64,000 bases of DNA from Siderastrea siderea (GCA_964030785.1 OZ034967.1:53163533-53227532), one strand, 5' to 3'; shown: positions 1-14,104, counted from the stretch's first letter. Notes: generated by a model not told the origin, from the letters alone. Translations and numbers: made by a program.

Positions 1-407
1 CGGCAGTAATTTTTCAAAAAAAATGCAATGACAATTTTCACAATGGGAATTTCCTTTCTGAAGCCTGGGGCTTATGTGGATCGTGGACCCGTGGGAGAAT
101 GGGCCGAACAAAATGGCGGAGGCAAGAAACACTGACAAAGCAGCAAAGCTTCTCCATTTATCTTTGTTTTCTTCCTGTTCGTATTTCGTACTACAGATGA
201 ACTGACAGTTTGGATTTGCTTAAGCCTGCTAAAATTTAATTGGTGCAATACTGACAATGTACAATATAGAGTGGACTCGTGGCAGTTCGTGATCTCACCG
301 CGCGCACCACGATCAAGGATCGACTATGGGTAAGAATTTATATTTTCATTTATATATATTTTTATTTCTTTATTTTTCTATTGAATTTTTTGAGGGGGTC
401 AGTAGGG

Positions 408-488
408 GTGGTCCGTATAGGTGGTCCATGGACCGGTCCGTGAGGTGGTCCGTGGACCCGGTCCGTTGGGCTGGTCCACGGACCGGGG
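408..488. repeat. GGTCC/GGACC-rich short repeat cluster
   Basis: The motif GGTCCGTGGACC and variants recur about six times in 80 bases, in direct and inverted order. It is a low-complexity GC island inside AT-rich DNA. No reading frame explains it. Nothing gene-like is visible from 1 to 500. Confidence 0.5.
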
Positions 489-511
489 GTCAGTGTTTTC
501 GGGTCACCCAA

Positions 512-2838
512 TTAATTTAGTCAGAACGAGTTTTAGTGAAATCGACAACTGCATGCATGTACCACGGTAACGAAATTTTGGGTGCATCGGGTGACTTTGG
601 GGAATAAGGTTAAGTTGTTTTTTTCAAATAAGCTATTCTTGTCATCCTACGTTTATTAATTTAACGACTGAGCGAAGATTCTCAGTAGATTGGTTTCAGA
701 TGAGCACTTAAAAATGCGTGAAACTGAAAAAAACGTACGTTGGTTGCGTGAGGGCGAAGGGATTTTACATTGTAAAATATATTCTTTGTTGGTTTTCCAA
801 GAGGTAGCACAGTTAATGAATTATGGCTGGATTAAAATACAAAGTTGGACATGAAAATCTCCTTTTCAGTCTGAGAATGTTTTCTTTCTTTTTGTTTAGG
901 GTGGGGCGGGGTTTGGTCTAAAGGTGTTTGAAAAGACGTTCGAGAGAATACTTAATCGGCTGATTGTAAGTGCCCGGGTAAAAGTAATAGTATAAGTAAA
1001 CGATTCTTGGCATTAAAGAATTTTCAAATAAAGCGGAGCTTTTCCATCTGTTGTTTCAGAACTCACTTAACCCCACCTTTAATGTATCAATTATGCAGAA
1101 GTGAAACCTTTTGCTTTACAACATCACACAACATTCAAGCCAGCCACCTGCATGTGATAAAGCTTTGTTCAGTAATTATAAAAGCGGATTGGAAAGGAAT
1201 TTGCAGGTTCTCAATTTTCCTAAAACTTGAGTTCACAGACCCAAAAGGCTCCGAGTAGAAATACTTAGTCAGTGCCTGCACCCTTTCCTCGTGCGTTTTA
1301 ATATTCTTTAAAGGCATCTTGAGGTGACTTGGACATCTAAGTCACCCTCATATCAAGGTCTTCGAACACCTTTAAGAGTGATAGCGGATCGCTGCGGCTC
1401 GCTTGGAATTACCTTGGAGTTATCTTTCCCTTTTGCTTAACCGATCAACCGACCGACCGACCCACTTTTGCGAGGATGGGGCGATGGGTGGGGGGCGGGG
1501 GGGTTGGAAACCTACTTAAGGGGAAACCTTTTCATGTTGGGGGATTAAGGGTTCAAACTTCCCCCTTCTCTGAGCCTTCAAACCCCAGCTGCGCCCTCAT
1601 TTCGTTGGCTCACGCTCTTTGCGTTTTTGGCGTTTGCAAACTTTATGACTCGGCCAGACTCATTCAACATTATTCAACAATCTTGAACACAACTTTGTTG
1701 TGCGATGTTGAACAAGGTGGGCAAACGAATTCATTACTCTTGATCACACCTGAGAACATACAAAAAGCTGAATCATATTACAGAACATCATTGCACAGGG
1801 TGGCACACCTGAGAACAAAAGAAAAGTCGGCAAAATATGAAACATCATTAAGCGGGAAGGCCAAACTTGTTTTTAAAATTCAACAGCGTTGATCGGTGTT
1901 GAATAGAACGTTAACCCCCCCCCCCCCCCCCCCCAGTTAACCGTTTTGTAGTTTTCTTCACTGTTGGAAGCTTTAAAAAAAGACTGCACGCACTACAGTG
2001 TCAGTCGAGCAGAGTCGTTTTTCGTTGGTGCCTGTTGAGCATCGAAAACGGAAAACCCAAGACTCATAAAAAGTCATCCAAGTTAAGCCCGTAGTGGGTT
2101 GTATTTTCTGCCACAGGACAAAGCTGTTAACAATCTTGCAGATCATTAAATTTATTCCCTGAGAACCAGTACGAGTTTTGATTTTTTATTAATGTCTATT
2201 CTCCGTAAAGAAGTGTTTGTGCGTTTAATGTACACTAGAACGTAAATACGAACAAGAACCAGGTAAAAATAAAAAAGGAGGCTTAACGTATCACCACTGC
2301 CTTATTTGAAAGTCTTTGAATGCCAGGAATCGATACAATCAGTCGATTCAGTGTTCTCTAAAACTTCTTTCCCCGAAACCTATAGCCCCAGCCCCTCCCC
2401 ACCCTCACCCCAACAAAACGAAAAAAGAATTTTAAGACCGAACAGGAAATTTTTATGCCTGACTTTGTATTTTAATCTAGCCATAGTATATAATATAGTG
2501 TTCATTAACTGTGCGACTTCTTGGAAGACCAACAGAGAATATATCTTTAAAACCCCCTTTGCCCTGCCCATCAGGTAAAAGCTCAGTCTAGGGTATGTCA
2601 CGCAACCAAGGTGCGCTTTTTTCAGTTGCACAGATTTCAAAGTACTCATCGAACCCAATCTACTGAGAATCTTTGCTCAGTCATTAAAGTAGTAAACGTA
2701 GGAAGACAGAATTAGCTTATTTGAAAAAAATTAAACCTTATTCTCCAAAGTCACCGGATGCACCCAAAATTTCGTTACCGCGGTACATGCATGCAGTAGT
2801 CGATTTCACTAAAACTCGTTCTAAATTAATTAGCGGCA
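512..2838. mobile_element. 2.3-kb element with ~430-bp imperfect inverted ends
   Basis: The segment from about 512 to 940 recurs in reverse complement at about 2400-2838. Both ends share TTAATTTAG next to AGAACGAG, then GTTTTAGTGAAATCGAC. Further in they share a TGCATGCATGTACC block and a CTACGTTTA block. The arms differ by many substitutions and small indels, so the insertion is old. TCACCCAA at 504-511 and 2839-2846 may be an 8-bp target duplication. The interior (about 980-2300) has no recognisable transposase; it has a CGACCGACCGAC tract near 1445 and a 20-base C run at 1915. This suggests a non-autonomous long-TIR DNA transposon, family unknown. Confidence 0.55.
1915..1934 (+). repeat. 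Poly-C run (20 C)
   Basis: An uninterrupted run of 20 C inside the long-TIR element. Its length in the assembly should be treated as uncertain. Confidence 0.9.
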
Positions 2839-2846
2839 TCACCCAA

Positions 2847-3762
2847 AGCACGTAACAGATGTTTTTGTATTAACGACTTCTTGTTTCGCTGCTCAGTTCA
2901 GAGTTAGTTTCAAAGGAAAAACATCTTTTGTACAACACCTTAAGCCTGTTTTCTAACGAAAATAGGAAAAGAGAATCCTCACATCAAAAACGGCGGATGT
3001 TCGGTGAAACGGCATGGCAAGTTGCGATATCCTGTCAAGTTTCCTTGCAGTTTGCTTGAATTTTATCATGAACAAGGGCCACAGCTCTCATCTGTGATAC
3101 AGCAACATGAAGGTTAGAGGATTTTGTGTTAAAATCGGTTGTTTGCTGATCAAAACCTGCGGTAAACGTGAAGTTGTTTGTGTATGTGTACACTGAGTTA
3201 ATTAGGCTGACTTTTCTGATCGCTTGAATCGACTCATTTTGTCCAACTTTAAAATTCTATAACATCGCGTCAATAAATTTCCCCAAAAAATCCTTTTAGG
3301 AGGCAAAAGAACATCCCTTCTCCTCTTGAAATCCAGATTCTTGACGAATAATATTCGGTACCACATACTTTTTTTAGGGTTAAACTTGATATACTTTTTA
3401 TCTAGTCAAAAGTATGTCGGATAAATTCAATTAGAGCTCGTAAATAAATGAGCAGAAATTGCTGAAATTGCTTTTGATAAATATTTAAACATCGTTCTAC
3501 AAGTTTGGTTAATTTTTATTGCTCTGGAGTGCTTCATTTTGTCACGCGAAGCTTCGAGATTAGCCTTAAATTTTGAGCTTCAAAAGCGGCATTTTGAGCG
3601 AATTCCGTTAATATCGATTTTCTTGAAAATAAATCGATATTCAGCCAAACGAATTATGCAGTGATTTGTTTCACATTAAGGTCTACCTAACATAGGAATA
3701 TGAGCGGAATTGATTTTTTACCTGTTGCCACCAAATGTTTGACCGTTGGTAACATTCGCTCT
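2847..3762. other. Unannotated AT-rich stretch
   Basis: About 0.9 kb with no convincing reading frame, no microsatellite and no clear inverted repeat. It contains short palindromic ATCGATTT words near 3615-3640 only. Confidence 0.5.
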
Positions 3763-3922
3763 TAATAGCCTTTAACTTTCACCCACCTCATTTTTTATTT
3801 GTCCTTATTTTAAGCTAAGGTCATATTAGGAGCCACACATGTACACCTTTCATCAGCTCACCTACCTTCAAAGCAGTTTTAGCCTTTAACTTTCACCCAC
3901 CTCATTTTTTATTCGTCCTTAT
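3763..3922 (+). repeat. Dispersed repeat with local tandem copy
   Basis: A segment of about 115 bases starting AGCCTTTAACTTTCACCC is followed at 3879 by the start of a second copy. That second copy is interrupted at about 3923 by an insertion and resumes at about 5273 (TTAAGCTAAGG). A third copy lies at 29186-29395. The family is dispersed in the genome and its nature is unknown. Confidence 0.6.
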
Positions 3923-3923
3923 T

Positions 3924-5272
3924 ATATGGCAAGCAATTCTTCAGTCTAAATCGAGTGTTCTGATTGGTTAGTCTTCGGTCGGGATTTTACAGTACGGACC
4001 ATTACCATGGAAACGGTCCTTTTTGGATATTTTTTTTTCGTGCTAACGCTACAGCAAAATTCAAACTGTGAAAACGCAAGAAGATAAAAAAGGAAAAGGT
4101 TTGGAGCTGGTACAAAACAAATGAACGAGGTAAACACGTCTGCTTAGAAAAAGCGCTCTTCAATTAAGTTTACCCACCGGGCCAACGTTCTTCAGTGACT
4201 GTGTGTGTTTATTGTTTTTTTTGTACGGCTATAGACTGTAAGCTGCAAAGACCCGAGTAAATCGGCCAAGACTTAAACAATAATTATTAAAATTCAGCAT
4301 TAACAAAAGAGTACGTTTCTCACAAGAAAACCTCACGGCGAAAAAGAATGAAAACTGCAAAACAACTAGAAAACGGCTTTCACCGGCAACTATAAATCGA
4401 AAGCAAATGATCACGTTCTCGTCTAGTTTAATATTCGCCATCGCTTCAGTCAGCGCTTTCCACAAGAACAAATTAAAGCTACACGTACATGCATTAAACT
4501 AACAGTGTACCTTTATTCCTCAGCGAGATTTTTGCTCTTGTAGTGCACATCCTTGAAAATAATTTTAGCGTGTTCACAAGTCCGCTCTTGCTGTAGCTCG
4601 CGCTAAAAACAACTTTGTTAGGTGCGACGAAAATTTGCTATCAGCATCCACAAAGTTCTCTTTAAAGCCACTGAAGCAAACAACTTGCAGTATTTGATGG
4701 AGAGATAATTTCCAGTGTCTTTTTTTAGGTTCGAGTGTTCTTTTGTTCACAATGACTAACACGCTGCCACAATTTCTAGAGTTTGAGAAGCACGTGTGTG
4801 AGCCAGTTTTATCGCGGCCTTTTCATTATTCTTCTTTTTCCCGAATTGTCTCTGCCCATAACGAAGAAGTATTTTCAAATAAAACTTTCTTGTGTTGTAC
4901 AGGACGACGAAAAACTGACACATATAATAGAAGGAGAGCAGTTTTCATTCAAGAGCCACGCAAGTTTCTGCCGATCGACAGCAACGATCATCAAACTGAT
5001 TCGAAAGCCTGTTAAAATCGCTGGCTTAATTCTTTCCTTTAATAACACCGCGCCGGAAATTGACTTGAATGAACTACCGGAAGTGTCGTTTCGTAAGAAA
5101 AATGATGCCATATAATAAACCACTTACTAACTTCACTTGCTCGGGACCGTACTGGGGAATATTAGCCCTTGGTCGTTTTTGTATGGACCTCGCTGCGCTC
5201 AGTCCGTACTGCCACGACCTCGGGCCAATGTTCCCCAGTAAGGCCCTCGCGTTCAGTTAGTAAGAGGTTATT
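3924..5272. mobile_element. 1.35-kb insertion splitting a dispersed repeat
   Basis: The neighbouring uninterrupted repeat copy reads CCTTATTTTAAGC. Here the same sequence is split after CCTTATT and resumes with ATTTTAAGC, which fits a 3-bp ATT target duplication (3921-3923 and 5273-5275). Within it, TTATTATATGGCA (3919-3931) and its reverse complement (5106-5118) form a 13-base perfect inverted pair around a 1.2-kb core. A palindromic hairpin unit (5116-5273) follows. It may be a nested pair of elements or one element with a hairpin end. Open frames in the core (for example 4743-5015, 4783-5115) resemble nothing I recognise. Confidence 0.5.
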
Positions 5273-5273
5273 A
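5116..5273. repeat. Foldback hairpin with CGCTGCGCTC hub
   Basis: The arms pair across about 150 bases. ACCACTTACTAAC near 5118 is matched by GTTAGTAAGAGGT near 5255. GTACTGGGGAATATT near 5150 is matched by ATGTTCCCCAGTA near 5230. The centre reads CCTCGCTGCGCTCAGTCCG. This is a dispersed foldback element rather than a gene. Confidence 0.6.
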
Positions 5274-5579
5274 TTTTAAGCTAAGGTCTTATTAGGAGCC
5301 ACACATGTACACCTTTCATCAGCTCACCTACCTTCGAAGCAGTTTTCAAACAATGAAGTTTTGTCTCTTATCATAAAAACGCGAATGAAATCCAACGCAA
5401 AGGCCAGATTACTTCACTAAGGGGACAGTATAACGTCCCTCAGTTCCTTCATAATTACTTTACCTTTAACCGGGATGTCGAGTTAGGACTGAAGCCGCCA
5501 AGCGAGCTTTCTTTTACAATGGAGCCTTAGTTTATAACAACTTTTTAAACTAGATCCTTCTTATGTCGACGATGTAATT

Positions 5580-5832
5580 GTCATTTCCTTATTCGTATAT
5601 TTTTATTCTTATAAATTTTAAAAGGTTATAGAATTTAGTGCTACTTATATCTTATATCTTCTTATCAATAAGGTTAGTTTGTTTTGTAGATAATTTTAGG
5701 ATGTTTCTATACCCCTTTTTGTATTGTAAATAATTTATTTTTTTCAGGGCTCCTATTGATAACAGAGTCTGCCTTGACTCTGACGGGATTTCCCTGAATA
5801 AATAAAGGTGTTTATCTTTATCTTTATTTTTT
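5580..5832 (+). other. Retroelement-like 3' tail with AATAAA
   Basis: A T-rich stretch leads to an AATAAATAAA signal at about 5796, followed by a short TTTATC-type tandem tail. This looks like the 3' end of a non-LTR retrotransposon, or less likely of a host transcript. No reverse-transcriptase coding is visible upstream. From 5833 to 6012 nothing else is seen. Confidence 0.3.
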
Positions 5833-6012
5833 GCACGAGTTCAGTGTTTCAGATAAGAGAGGGGTCTAGGGTCAAAAACCCGACAAAGCTGGCAACATGA
5901 CCTGACAAAATAAATGGTCAACTTGAGAAGATTTGAAGAGATCCACATCTATTGACCCCTCAAAATTCTTTACTGACCCTCTGCCTTTTTAAGTAATCTG
6001 GCACACTGACTT

Positions 6013-7715
<1,703 letters not shown>

Positions 7716-8749
7716 CCTTCCGAATGCTCAGATCTCAGATTTTCTGACTTTCTGGGGAACACATGACTTCATTATCGCCGTTAGTTCCCAGTCACGCGGA
7801 CAACGCATCGCGTGTGTAGCTGCGAGTGCAAGCAGTTATTCCTTCTATTTTGTTACGGTATTTATCTGCCTATAGGCTGGAGTTTGGCTTTAAATGACGC
7901 CGACAATTTAAGGGGTATGTTTTCTCGTTTCAAGTCAAGTCAGCTATGATAATTTTCGTCTTTTAAAATTCGCGAAGCAAAGCGAGCCTATTTGAATAAT
8001 AATTGTTTACATTTCTAAATTTCCCACGTTAAAAAAGTTACTTTTAGCTCTGGTGTAAACTTGTTTTACGTCTCCACTTTTTAGCCGAATAAATTTCGTT
8101 TGCTTTGCTTCGAACAGTACTGACGAAAGTGTTAAAATTCAGCTCGCACTTTCAAAAGCTGCTTGCTTCCCAGTCTCAGTAAACAGTTATCTCGCGTTCG
8201 AATAATTCGGGTTGGAGATTAAAAAGGGAGTGCAAATATAAACGACATATGCATGGGATTAGTCGAGTTCATTGTCTTGTCTGCATTTTTTTTTCCGGAA
8301 ATTTGTATCCCTCGGGCAGTACACTAGCAAAAAAACCTGCCAAACCTCAGTCCACAAAAACAGCGCATTCGGCGGGTTATTCGATGCAAAATAAAGTAGG
8401 TCCTAGTTGATCGAGATCGAATCCAGGCACTTCACAGTCTGGGCGAGGTACTCCAAGTTATAAGCTATTTTACTCTTCTGTATGGCACGCCCCCACCCCA
8501 AAACCCATAACCCCCAAAACCCCCGAGCCTCACAGGCGGAGACAAAAACAAAAAGTTAAAAGAAAACGAAACAAAAGTTACTAAGTCAAAGGCTCCTATT
8601 AGCCAACTTGTGAAACGCTAGAGCAAAACGACTCAGATCTATCACAATTTAAGACATCGTCAATATAAGCGACTCTCACGTTGATAATGTTTTCATTGCA
8701 CATAGCTAAAATGTAAAGAAATAGCGCCTCGCAAGACATATTCATGAAA
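7716..8749. other. Unannotated stretch
   Basis: About 1 kb with no supported gene. It contains C-rich runs near 8490-8530 and scattered short A or T runs. Confidence 0.4.
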
Positions 8750-9073
8750 TCAATTTTTGTTTGAAAAAGGGCGTTTCAAGAAGATACTACTGAGAAGAGA
8801 AAAAGGTGAAGACCAAAATGTTTTTGTTACCGAGCATTCCCAGAAAAGGTGAAGTGTTTCCTTGTCTGTTTTGCACAAATAACAAGGGGCCATATCCGAT
8901 ATTCGAATTTTGGAAAGAAAGGAATTCGTTGCTGTACGCCTGTACTTGAACTGGAAATTCCTTAGTTTAGTACTTATTGTGCTTATCCTTGGAAGTAAAT
9001 AAATAACCTGCTTTTTGCCTTTTAAAGAAATTAGATGCCTTGTTAAGCGAACGCGACGTTCAATAATTTTCAC
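8750..9073 (-). pseudogene. Non-LTR retrotransposon RT C-terminal fragment (zf-RVT-like)
   Basis: A 107-residue open frame contains the pattern FQFKYRRTATNSFLSKIRI, then CYLC, about ten residues, then HLFWEC and FW. This is the zinc-binding module found just after the reverse transcriptase in many LINE ORF2 proteins (Cys-x2-Cys ... His-x4-Cys). Nothing upstream on this strand extends it into a reverse-transcriptase core, so it is a truncated relic. The family (CR1/L2-like or other) cannot be settled from this piece. Confidence 0.65.
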
Positions 9074-9973
9074 CGCGATACGAAAGATTTATCGAAAACT
9101 ACGGGAAAGAATTCAGCAACAATAAGCGAAGCCGAGAATTAAATAAAACAATTATTCCACTCGTGCTTGCTGGAGAGAGGTGATTATTGCCAACGCTGCC
9201 GCGTTATTTATCGCCTCATATTCAGCGCGCACTGGTGAAATAATTGTGAAATAGAGCGTCGAAAGTAAAGCTGTGTTTGCTTTAGTTTTGCTTTACAACG
9301 CTCTCTGACTGGTTAATAATTCTCGCGCCACTTTCTCAACCAATCAGACGCAAAACCAAAGCCAGTCGTGACTTTGTCGCACGCGTTTCCCCGCGCTTCA
9401 CGCTAATTACTTTTAGAACATGGTCACACCCACTCAGCCAATCAGTATCCAGCATTTCGATGCTCTATATTCCATAACCTGTCTTAAATTATGTAAAGTG
9501 GCGGGGGTTTTGAAGCACAGGGAAACTGCGGGGTAAAAATACAGAGAATTTCTGCATCATTAGTGGTTCTATATAGAGCATACTAATGAGGCATTGTTTT
9601 CCTTTGTTTGGAAGCCTCATTAGTATGCTCTATATAGAGCATACTAATGACTAAGTAGAAACTACTAATGATTGCACAAATTCCCTGCGAATGTTTATAA
9701 CTAAATCGATAAAATCAACAGCTTCAACGGCTAGAAACACTCATTATTATATAAACTGCAGTGTTTTATAGAGATTTCCACCACTGAGAAAAATCGTATT
9801 TGGTACACGTAAAATTACGATAATTTTACATGTGAAAATACGGCCAATCAGCTTTCGCGACGTCACGCGCCTTCTTTCGCGCCACGTTTGACAACGGCTT
9901 GCCATGATTTCGTAGTTCTCGATCGCTGTTCGTTTGGCTTGTTCAAAAAAGAAATAACTGCTAACAGGTTACG

Positions 9974-10570
9974 ATGGCCTCGAGCAGTACACCAGAAAAA
10001 ACAACCAAAAATTCGGCAAGTGAAAGATTCGTGTCCCTCACTGACGAAGATGTTGAAAGATTTGTCGAAGCTGAAGCCAACAAAAACACTCAAAGAAATG
10101 CACAGCGACGTAGCATTGATGAAGTCGTTTTTGCTAAATAAAAACGAAACAAGACAACTCCAAAACATACCGCCGCCAGAATTAGACGCTTACCTCAGCA
10201 GATTTCTATTGTCTGTGAGAAAAGTCTTGTAATGAATATGAGCCAACAACACTCAGAGGAATTATCGCTTCTGTGGAGCGTTATCTTAGAAACCTACGCT
10301 ACAGCGAGTCTGTTATCGAAGGACAACGTTTGACAGTTGAATTGTTCGAGAGGCACTTGTTTAAACGAATTTCTCAATTTTGACACGAGACTGCGGATCA
10401 GTTTGTGTGTAGGCTTCGACAACTAACGGCGAGTTGCGACTTTGCCGAATTTGAGGATGACCATATTCGGGTTAATCGATAAGTGCTATTCCAGTTATTC
10501 ACGTCGCAAGTTTAATCTGGAGCAAGAAGGTACAATGACTTTAGATTGTCTACTGATGAATACGGACAAA
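9974..10570 (+). pseudogene. Crypton-like recombinase fragment fused to retrotransposon gag relic
   Basis: From the ATG at 9974 the frame reads MASSSTPEKTTK then SERFVSLTDEDVERFVEAE and stops at about 10140. A shifted frame continues with IPPPELDAYLSRFLLSVRK (about 10168-10225). A third resumes as EYEPTTLRGIIASVERYL and SESVIEGQR to a stop at about 10332. This order matches the N-terminal part of Crypton/DUF3504-type tyrosine-recombinase proteins. The sequence then passes without a gap into a frame with ADQFVCRLRQLTASCDFAEF (about 10397-10455), which resembles a Ty3/gypsy-type gag. Frameshifts and stops break both parts. The catalytic recombinase domain is absent. Confidence 0.6.
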
Positions 10571-10775
10571 TAAAGCAGTAAAGAGTAGTAATAATAGCAT
10601 GAAAATAAAATAATAGTGAAAAGTTTTCTATTGTGTTAATGAATGTATTTGAAAATTGTTTGTTTGAATGAGTTGAACCGGAATCACTTATCTTTTGCCT
10701 CTACGCTTACTGCTGTTGCCTTTAAATAAAAATTGTTTCAGTAATATTGTGGGCTTGTGTGTTTATATAATAAAC

Positions 10776-10922
10776 ACAATAATACATGGTTGCTTGGAGA
10801 TATGCAATTTCTCTTCTCGTGTTCAATTCGATATCTCACTCATTCGCTACGCTCACTCGTGAGATATCGCGTTGAACACTCGAAGAGAAATTCCATATCT
10901 CCGCGCGCCCATGTATTATTGT
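10776..10922. repeat. Foldback hairpin, second family
   Basis: ACAATAATACATGG at the left end is matched by CCATGTATTATTGT at the right. Inner arms pair GGAGATATG with CATATCTCC, AATTTCTCTTC with GAAGAGAAATT, and GATATCTCAC with GTGAGATATC. The hub is TCATTCGCTACGCTCACTC. The layout is like the hairpins at 5116 and 11399, but the sequence is unrelated. Confidence 0.7.
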
Positions 10923-11398
10923 CTATTTATTTTTTGCGTTTTAACAAAAAAATGCAATCTTACGGTATAATAGCATAGCTGTTCAGACCTTAATTGAAAC
11001 AGAAGGACAGACTTGTTTCTCCGTGTTTGCCAGACTACGAGTGTTGTACTTGAACTTGACTTAATTTGGCCTCTTGGAGTTTCCTGCGGGTTCCCCACTT
11101 GCTGGTGTCGGTGGTTGTAGCGCCTCGAAGACTGCTTTCACCAGTGTAAATCTAGAAAATCTTTAGCGGCGATCACTGCCTCGAGTTCCAAATTTCCATG
11201 TATTGGCACACCAACTGCGATAAACTGTGCGGTGAAGCACTCTAAAACATTGCACCTCAAAGGCATGCGTACAATAGCGAAAATATCGTAAACAAAATAG
11301 CAACGTGATTTCAAGGTGAGAACTAAAAAATTAAAATGCAAAAATACAATCTGCACGCAAAAACGAAATTCTTCGTGGGTGTGACCATGTTCTAAGAC

Positions 11399-11539
11399 GG
11401 TTAGACAATGAACACTCGTGTCCTATGGGATATAGCGTCCCTCGCAAGATAGAATGCCACTCGGCCTGCGGCCTCGTGGCATTCTATCTTTGCTCGGGAC
11501 ACTATATCCCATAGAACACTCGCGTTCATTGTCTGAACC
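11399..11539. repeat. Long hairpin, third family, copy 1
   Basis: The arms are about 62 bases each, pairing AGACAATGAAC, CTATGGGATATAG and AGATAGAATGCCAC with their complements. The hub is TCGGCCTGCGGCCTCG. It closes a 1-kb tandem unit. Confidence 0.8.
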
Positions 11540-12395
11540 CTTACTTAGAACATGGTCACACCCACTCAGCCAATCAGTGTCCAGCATTTCGATGCTCTAT
11601 ATTCCATAAACTTTCTTAAGTTATGTAAAGTGGCGGGGGCTTTGAAGCACAGGGAAATTGCGGGGTAAAATTACAGAGAATTTCTGCATTCATTAGTGGT
11701 TCTATATAGAGCATACTAATGACGCATTGTTTTCCTTTGTTTGGAAGCCTAATTAGTATGCTCTATATCGAGCATACTAATGACTAAGTAGAAACTACTA
11801 ATGAATGCACAAATTTTCTGTGAATATTTATAACTAAATCGATAAAAACAACAGCTTCAACGGCGATGTCAAAAAACAACAAAAAATGCAATCTTGAAAT
11901 AGCAAAGCAAAAGCAAATCGAAAGAAAAACCATTACTTTACAACTTTGCATGAAATAAGAAATGTTCAGACCTTAATTGAAATAGAAGGACAGACTTGTT
12001 TCTCTGCATTTGTCGGACTACGAGTGTTGTACTTGAACTTGTCTTTGGTCTCTTGGCTTTCCCTAAGGGGTTCCCTACTTGCTGGTGCCGGTGGTTGTAG
12101 CGCGTCGAAGACTGCTTTCACCAGTGTAAATCTAGTAAATCTTGTGGGCAATCACTGCCTCGAGTTCCTCAATTTCCGTGATTGGCTCATGGCTGTTTAC
12201 GCATCAACTGCGATGAACCGCGGGGTGAAGCATTCTCAGTAAAACATTGCAACTCAAAGGTGTGTGTACAATAGCGAAAAAATCGTAAACAAAATAGCAA
12301 CGTGATTTCAAGGTGAGAACTAAAAAGTGAAAACGCAAAGATACAATCTGCACGCAAAAACGAAATTCTTCGTGGGTGTGACCATGTTCTAAGAC

Positions 12396-12537
12396 GGTTA
12401 GACAATGAACGCTCGTGTCCTATGGGATATAGCGTCCCTCGCAAGATAGAATGCCACTCAGCCTGCGGCCTCGTGGCATTCTATCTTTGCTCGGGACACT
12501 ATATCCCATAGAACACTCGCGTTCATTGTCTGAACCC
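12396..12537. repeat. Long hairpin, third family, copy 2
   Basis: Nearly identical to the hairpin at 11399-11539, one tandem unit later (offset 997). Confidence 0.8.
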
Positions 12538-13401
12538 TTACTTAGAACATGGTCACACCCACTCAGCCAATCAGTGTCCAGCATTTCGATGCTCTATATT
12601 CCATAAACTTTCTTAAGTTATGTAAAGTGGCGGGGGCTTTGAAGCACAGGGAAAGTGCGGGGGAAAATTACAGAGAACTTCTGCATTCATTAGTGGTTCT
12701 ATATAGAGCATACTAATGAGGCATTGTTTTCCTTTGTTTGGAAGCCTCATTAGTATGCTCTATATAGAGCATACTAATGACTAAGTAGAATTTACTAATG
12801 AGTGCACAAATTCTCTGTGAATATTTATAACTAAATCGATAAAAACAACGGCTTCAACGGCGATGTCAGAAACACTCATGTTTTTGTGTTTTAACAAAAA
12901 ATGCAATCTTACGGTGAAATAGCATAGCAAAAAGGAAATCGAAAGAAAAACCATTACTTTACACGAATAAGAAATGTTCAGACCTTAATTGTAAAAGAAG
13001 GACAGACTTGTTTGTCCGCGTTTGCCGGACTACAAGTGTTGTACTTGAACTTGACTTTGGCCTCTTGGCTTTTCCGGCCGGTTCCCTACTTGCTGGTATC
13101 GGTGGTTGTAGGGCGTCGAAGACTGTTTCACTAGTGTAAATCTAGTAAATCTTTAGTGGCAAACACTGCCTTGAGTTCCAAATTTCCGTGTATTGGCTCT
13201 TGGCTGTTTACGCACCAACTGCGGTAAACCGCGCGGTGAAGGACTCTAAAACATTGCACCTCAAAGGCATGGGTGCAATAGCGAAATATCGTAAACAAAA
13301 TAGCAACGTAATTTCAAGGTGAGAACTAAAAAAATAAAATGCAAAAATACAATCTGCACGCAAAAACAAAATTCTTCGTGGGTGTGACCATGTTCTAAGA
13401 C

Positions 13402-13542
13402 GGTTAGACAATGAACGCTCGTGTCCTATGGGATATAGCGACCCTCGCAAGATAGAATGCCACTCAGCCTGCGGCCTCGTGGCATTCTATCTTTGCTCGG
13501 GACACTATATCCCATAGAACACTCGCGTTCATTGTCTAACCC
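13402..13542. repeat. Long hairpin, third family, copy 3
   Basis: Third copy, ending the last direct tandem unit. Unique sequence begins directly after it. Confidence 0.8.
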
Positions 13543-14104
13543 TTACTAAGGCCATTATTGGTTTGGTTCACACTGAAAGCATTAACAAAGTAAACAGGCT
13601 TCAATCATCTAAACTGCGTCAACAGTTCTTAACCGCCTAAGGTTGCCTAATCCACCGTGACGAACATTTGAAACTTTGCTTTTGCTTTCCTTCGCGTGAT
13701 TATTTGATGAAATGTAATAACTCATCTTTTTCTCTTCTCAACTGGGTATCTTGTTGGAACACCCTTTTCAATAGACAGTAATTTAACGAAAATGTTTTGT
13801 AAGGCGCCATCTCTGAATATTTTGGCTATGGCCGATGGAAACACTATCAATGTAAGCGTCGCTTATAGTGACTATGTAATTTGTAATGAATCCGAGTCAT
13901 TTTATTCTAGCGTTTCATATTCATGAAATGGCCAACAGGAGCCTTTGATTTACTTTATTTCTTCCTTTTTTTTTAACTTTTGTGTTCTTTAGTGCTGAAA
14001 TCTTCATGTGGAAGGCAAAGTCAATAAAGTTGTTGTCGTTCGCGTGATCGGTGAACTTATAAATTTTGATGAGTACATCAAAATTTGACATGCCTTTTAA
14101 GTAA

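Noticed and set aside
1476..1892. 138-residue plus-strand frame
   Set aside because: Low-complexity start, no domain, and it lies in the non-coding interior of a long-TIR element.
12187..13450. Minus-strand frames sharing HERSLSNRLRTWSHPRR at 12187-12444, 13208-13450 and similar
   Set aside because: They recur because the 1-kb repeat unit recurs; they run through the hairpins, shift frame between copies and match no known domain.
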